Shown here piece after piece: positions 58,401 through 64,000 of a DNA stretch of 64,000 nucleotides. Numbering within the stretch: the first letter of the stretch is position 1; every line of letters starts with the position of its first letter. The notes under the pieces were generated by a model, which was not told where the DNA came from, searched no databases, and worked only from the letters and a program-made list of their open reading frames with translations. The DNA is from Atrina japonica (Eukaryota; Mollusca; Bivalvia; Pterioida; Pinnidae), in NCBI GenBank assembly GCA_030159075.1, contig BROG01000005.1:3822001-3886000 (forward strand). Reading direction: 5' to 3'. The translations under genes and the position numbers were made by a program.

Positions 58401-60287
58401 CTTTTGTGCGGTACAACGAGTATTTGAAGTGGTAAAATTTACATCTATGTGGAGGAAGATTCAGATCTAGTTGACCTTTCCCTTGTTTTAAAGAGATAAT
58501 GCACAGTCTATGTTTTTTAGATGGGAATGTTATCTCAAGTTCGTGCATTCTTTCACGAACATAAACAATTTTTTCAAATTCCTCAATCTTCATTTTATTG
58601 TCAAGAAGTTGCCATCTTTCGTCTGTGGGGAAATGTGTCCATATAAGATGGCGAGGTTCTATAAAGAAGTAGCACTCGTCCACAGGTTCATTGTGGCTTA
58701 ATTTGACATTTCTTTCAACTCTCCTCTTCATATATTTATTCATTGCAGGCTTATCTGGATTGTCACCTGCGTTTATTTCGACGCACGTTGTAGCCCAAAA
58801 TACATCAATTAACCTCCACGAACCTTTAATATAGACAGCATTCCACTGTGCTTTGAGAGCCCTTTTGTTCAGCGGATCACCAAGTTTGTAGGATGCATTT
58901 TTAGTTAGACCATCCACCACGACACAAGGAACATCCACTAATCTAAGATTAAAAAGAAAATATTTAACATCTACAATGAAGTTTTAAAAATCTGATAATA
59001 ATTCGGATACAGCATGACCGTTACCACTTGTGATTTCTAACGTAATTAAGACAGTAAAATCCGAGGTCCCGTGTCACAGTAGGTGTCGGCACGTTAAAGA
59101 ACCCTCACTGCTCAATGGCCGTAAGTGCCGAGCATAGGTCAGAATTTGAAGCCCTTCACTGGCATTTGGTGACGTCTCCATATGAGTGAAAGATTCTTGA
59201 GTGGGACGTTAAACAATAAAGTTTAAAATAAATTATGTACAGAAATTCATATAAGTATTGAACATCTTTATATATAAATTGTGAACATAGATACTGAGCA
59301 AATAGCTGACGTTTCTACTTAAAATTAACTTGTAGCAATGATGATCACACATATTAATTTGAGAGTTTCATCGCAAACGTATATACTTACTGACATAAAA
59401 TATAGAACAAGTTTGCGTGATTCCCAATGTCACATTGGATCTTAGTAAAATATTCCAGGACTGTTTCTTTTGGCGGACTCATATCTATTTTTAATTTCCG
59501 CACATTATATGATGTGATCCATCTAAAGATTGCGCGAACTTTTACCAAATCGTCTTCCCATGCACCCTCATCTGTTAAATAGTCTCCAAGTTCCCAAAGG
59601 GATTCGAACAATAAGTTGTGTGGTGCCTGTAAAGATGAAAGAACCAATATATTATACATGAATTGTGAGGAAATACCTTAATCGAATAAATCAATCGAAA
59701 GTTGCAATGATACGGATAAGAAACTCATAGAATACTTATATCAAAAGTTACTTCAATATTCAAATTGACATACTTTTATAGCATGTTGGTCTATGAAACT
59801 GAAGTCGATGCCTTCCAGAAGTTCGTCTTTAGACGTTTTTGGTGGTCCCGACTTTGGTACATCTTTGTAAGTTTTTTGATGTGAATTAAGTGGTCGAGGT
59901 TTCCGCTAAAAGTAAAAGATATGAAATTATTTATAATCATTAATGTGCAATGAGGATATGTTGAGGAACGATATAAAATCATTGTGTGTTAAAAATTTGA
60001 AAGTGTGAGAGAAAGAGGGGAAACTAAATGTGAATATTTCATATTCCGGTATAGAGTCAATGAATAATCTTTATATATAATAATTTTAAATAAAAAACAT
60101 ACATACATAAACACACACACACACACATACATTTAACACACTTAACACACATACACACATACATTCACATCAAACACACATATGCAAACACATCATGTGA
60201 CTTAAATAGCATTACCCGTGTAGGTTTCTTTTTCCGGGTACTCGCTGGTATCCCTGGAATTTCTTCAGCTGAGGAGCCGTTACCCAT
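52419..60287 (-). CDS. KY/hillarin-type transglutaminase-like protein fused to a dynein-stalk-like helical region
   Basis: Large predicted cytoskeletal protein, about 1160 residues. Exons, minus strand: 60216-60287, 59774-59905, 59391-59626, 57048-58942, 56684-56851, 55896-56176, 55156-55341, 54510-54580 and 52419-52853. The N-terminus MGNGSS fits N-myristoylation. Residues about 70-200 form a KY-type transglutaminase-like core (NHANLFYILCQLVDVPCVVV, QWNAVYIKGSWRLID). The usual catalytic Cys position is altered (Cys133 displaced) and the His two residues before the Trp is Ala178, so it is probably inactive. Four beta modules follow with DIPVSGKF, RLPKAGHY, DLPKAGEY and SLPQFGDY. Residues about 780-1015 are helical and resemble a dynein microtubule-binding stalk (PPDGIQQVMTCTLLLLG, then W...IIGRSG, FDPRLVP, SPTAAGFYLW). 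The tail is Ser/Pro-rich. The exon 8 to 9 junction is out of phase, so a small exon is missing; a 31-nt candidate lies at 53637-53667. Confidence 0.82.
52886..52924. repeat. A7(AC)9 GTGCGCGCGCGCGG tract next to a splice acceptor
   Basis: On the transcribed (minus) strand this reads (GC)n, (GU)9, U7 and ends about 30 nt before the acceptor of the last exon of the KY-like gene (AG at 52854-52855). Alternating purine-pyrimidine sequence can form Z-DNA. Confidence 0.9.
54872..55111. mobile_element. MITE with CAGTCGAACC / GGTTCCACTG ends
   Basis: TACAGTCGAACCTGGCC at the left and GTGGTTCCACTGTA at the right, TA at both ends, about 240 bp and non-coding. It lies in intron 7 of the KY-like gene and resembles the other CAGT-ended elements in the window. 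Confidence 0.65.
59055..59222 (+). mobile_element. 5'-truncated SINE tail
   Basis: Same tail as the SINE at 4525-4775, opposite orientation: contains CACTGCTCAATGGCCGTAAG, TGAAGCCCTTCACTGGCATT and TTGAGTGGGACGTTAAACAA. The tRNA-like head is absent. It is in intron 3 of the KY-like gene. Confidence 0.72.
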
Positions 60288-61360
60288 TTTACAAAGAGGA
60301 AACTGTATATTACATTGCGTGTTTAGGTGTAGTGCATTTAATCACATTCTGAAACATAATGATACGAACAAATATTCTATCACTATCTATATTCTGCTTA
60401 GATATATATTCGGTTTGGTAAAATAATTCTGTTTATAAATGCAATCCATGTTGACCAAATATATATAACAATGATTGTAATGTAGATGATCATGAACGTA
60501 ATATCACTGCGTATTGGATTGTACAGAAATAAAATCTGGGTTAACAAACATAAATGTCTACATTTTAAAAAAGAGCTACTTTCTTCAAACTTTATCACGT
60601 AACAGTTTAGAGAAATTCCTACCTTTTCACTTTACTATGTACATTTATAAGTCCATTTTTCCATAATCTTCAAATTTCTCTGTCTTTTTTCAGTATTCCT
60701 ATATCGATTGCAGTTTTATGTCCTTTTTACATTTTAATCTTACCCAACAAAGAATTAACCAGTGAAGTTTAAATGCGTAAAGAGGTTGGTTAATGCGATT
60801 ATTTGTGAAATATTATTAAATAGGTTAATGATTGATTATTTCAAATCAGATTCGAGCTCCAGTAACTAGTAAACCTTATATTATACTTTAAGTGTTGAAT
60901 TCCAGTGATCGGACTACTTTTCAAATTTTCATAACATAATCAGTTACTGGTTTAATATTTTAATACTTGGAAGGGTATCAAATTTAGAATACCCTTTGTC
61001 TATAAAACCCACTACAATTCCAAAATTTTATTGATATGAATTATTTTTATTATCAAGAGCCAGTCTGCCAGAAAGCCCTGCAATAGGCTCCAAATGCAAA
61101 GGCAATATTTCAATCATTATGACCTGCGATTTTGCATACAAGATACCTTTACCTGTTGCTATAAATAGATATGATGCAACAAAGTCTAAGATGTGTTTTA
61201 GTTTTCCTCTATATATCTCTAATAAATAAATTTCTAAAATATAAAAAGATTTTCAAAGTGCCGACATGGCATTTTAACATTTTTTTTTCTATTTTGCATG
61301 ATTATCAGGCAAACTGACTATGCATATCATTAGTATTATCACTTTTTATCAATACAAATG
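60288..61360. other. upstream region of the KY-like gene
   Basis: Over 1 kb of AT-rich sequence upstream of the first coding exon. It must contain the promoter and 5' UTR, but I recognise no specific site, exon or element. Confidence 0.5.
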
Positions 61361-61667
<307 letters not shown>

Positions 61668-62366
61668 AAACAACAATCAAACAAAACAACAATCAAATCG
61701 TCCTGAGGCATATGATTCTAAATTCACAAGAGAACATCAGATACTGATAAATTATTGACACAGGGATATCGTAAACCGCGTTTGATGTCAACGGTCCGCA
61801 AATTATGTCTTGAGTTTGTGTTTAAAAATTTCATTCGTATGAATAATTACACGTGTGAGTGTGCGTGTGTGTGAATTAAAAAGTTCAGTTCATCTAGTTT
61901 TAGCATAAGCCACTTTGTTATTACAATCTCCGCACGAATAAGGTCAGACTAGCAGTATGATACTTTGACGAAAAATTCATGAAATGGGTGTTAAGAAATT
62001 ATTAATCAGGTAGATTTTAAGAAAGGGGAAATAATTCAGGTAACCCAAGAGGAAAAACTTTGATTTCGCTGATTTTGGAACAATACCAAATATAAAACTA
62101 AAACAGGAATATATGCTATTCTTAACACACTAATATCGGTTGCAGTTCATGTGCGGTTAAGCCTTAGAAGAGATAGAGAAACGTTAATAGATTACCTATA
62201 CAACGCTTATATCTTCACAATCCTAAACTTATACACGTAATATATACATGTGTAATGTGTAATGCAATGCATTCCATTTGTTACATTGTTGATTTCATTG
62301 TTGTCTTACATAGATCTCTAGATACATATGTCAATACCGAGTAGATAGGTTCTACAACATACTTTG

Positions 62367-62586
<220 letters not shown>

Positions 62587-62589
62587 CCA

Positions 62590-64000
62590 CAGTTTGATTT
62601 TATGATCAATTAAAAGGAAAGTAATGAGGTCTGCAAGTTTTTAATCAAGTTGTGACCTTTTCAAATTTAAAAAGTCAACACAAGCCCAAAATAATCTGAT
62701 ATGAATATATATCGTACTATTTGTATTTCTGAGTATAAAATGTAAATTTCATTGATTATTTACGTCATATAAGTTCAGAATTTATCAGAAATTCAAATCT
62801 CTAGCTGTCATTCACATTCGCTCTTATGTCCACGTGACTTTACATTGTCTTAGATTAAACAGATATATCTTGATAGGCAGCCTGTGACAATAAAGTTCGC
62901 TTTATTTTCGTGATTTTTAATTATCATATAATACAACCAATTTCCAAAAAAAGAAACACCTTTTCTATACAGTGCTATTAAGATGTACTGAAAAAGCAGT
63001 TAGTATGGTGCTTTTTATATGTCCCGAGTAAACTTGCAGTATTGATTATTTCAAAACTAATTTTGGTTTAAAACACGATTTCAAACCATAATTTTGTTAT
63101 TATAAATATTTTGTTAAGAATTTTTTTCACTTAACATTATGTTTGGCTTTTTTGTCACATTCGATTGGATCATTATCCTCACTAGCTTGAGACCACATCT
63201 TAGATTCCTGTTACTTCGTACCTCAAACGCCTTTAAAATTGAAACTGATCCTTAACCAAGCTACGAAAGTTCTGAAGAATTATTTGAATCCCGTATTAGG
63301 CCAGGCTTTACATGTCAATAACACTGCGAGAATATACCTATTGTACATAAACTAAGATAAATTGGTACATGTTTACAAAACAACAAATATAAATTAGATC
63401 AAAACAAGGGGTGACAGGCTACTTGTCGGCACTGAATTGTCAGAGGTATAGCAATGCATGGAATCAGCAAGGTGAAATGTTTTACCTGTGCAACCTATTT
63501 TGGAAAATCGTCAGTATGTTTTTGTTTTAGACAGAACCCGGATGTGCCACTTTACCTTGGTATACTTTTATTGGCAAGCACCTAAGGTCAATTCATATAT
63601 TTATATATCGATGTGCATTTTATATTTGAGTAAAAGGTTTTGGCTAGGATGAATAAATAATTTTGTATGTCTGTTGTTAATATAAATACCAGTTAAACAC
63701 GCAAGATTTTGATTGTTGACAATTATTTAATTCAGTGAATATATAAATAAAAATTGTGTGTCGAAATATGTTATGTATATCACAATCGAGAGTATACAAA
63801 TACTCTTAACCTGATAACATTTGTTTTAACATGATAGATTGGGCAAAATCTTTGTCATTTTGTAGATTGGCAATTCAAATGCTTATCTATAAACCACAAA
63901 AGGTGTGTTATAATCTGCAATTTGATCGCATCGTTTAAAATAACGACATATCGGCCACATTTCCCCATAGAAACCTAAACGAGACAGTTTTCTATTTTAG
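62590..64000. other. right-end non-coding stretch
   Basis: AT-rich sequence with no recognisable exon, RNA gene, tandem array or clear inverted-repeat element on either strand. Confidence 0.5.

Noticed and set aside
57498..58435. Plus-strand ORFs of 83-116 codons
   Set aside because: They are antisense shadows of the large exon of the KY-like gene.

Overview
The window looks like nuclear DNA of a lophotrochozoan, most likely a bivalve mollusc. It is AT-rich, genes are split into short exons with GT-AG introns, tRNA-derived SINEs are present, and very many tandem minisatellites and small inverted-repeat transposons fill introns and spacers. No bacterial, phage or CRISPR organisation is visible. 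The species assignment is inference. Five protein-coding genes could be assembled exon by exon; only one has a long uninterrupted ORF.

Layout: 1-2145 is a 32-bp satellite running in from the left edge, and 2627-4345 is a 65/86-bp satellite. A PSMG3 (proteasome assembly chaperone 3) homolog lies on the minus strand (6930-15983, one internal exon not found). Its large intron holds a 1.2-kb homopolymer block (8570-9770) that looks like bad sequence. A TMEM14 homolog lies on the plus strand (16806-20605), head-to-head with PSMG3. A PAK1IP1 homolog lies on the minus strand (25203-38148, ten exons), tail-to-tail with TMEM14. A TRNAU1AP/SECp43 homolog lies on the plus strand (38500-49961, ten exons), head-to-head with PAK1IP1 with only 351 bp between start codons. 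A large gene on the minus strand (52419-60287, at least nine exons) joins a KY/hillarin-type transglutaminase-like region to a helical region resembling the microtubule-binding stalk of dynein heavy chains. The right end (60.3-64 kb) is non-coding with long AT and TATC microsatellites.

Four genes are housekeeping: proteasome assembly, a mitochondrial membrane protein, ribosome biogenesis and selenocysteine-tRNA handling. They form two divergent pairs. The fifth looks like a cytoskeletal adaptor, probably N-myristoylated and catalytically dead. Its domain combination is the most unusual protein in the window.

The most interesting non-genic structures are: a 40-bp minisatellite in PAK1IP1 whose unit contains an exon end and splice donor; four copies of a TTAA-ended MITE in PAK1IP1 introns; a broad set of TA-flanked elements sharing CAGTG-type ends; a satellite unit found outside its array and split by one of those elements; and two regions (8.6-9.8 kb and 12.4-13.3 kb) that look like assembly or consensus artefacts.
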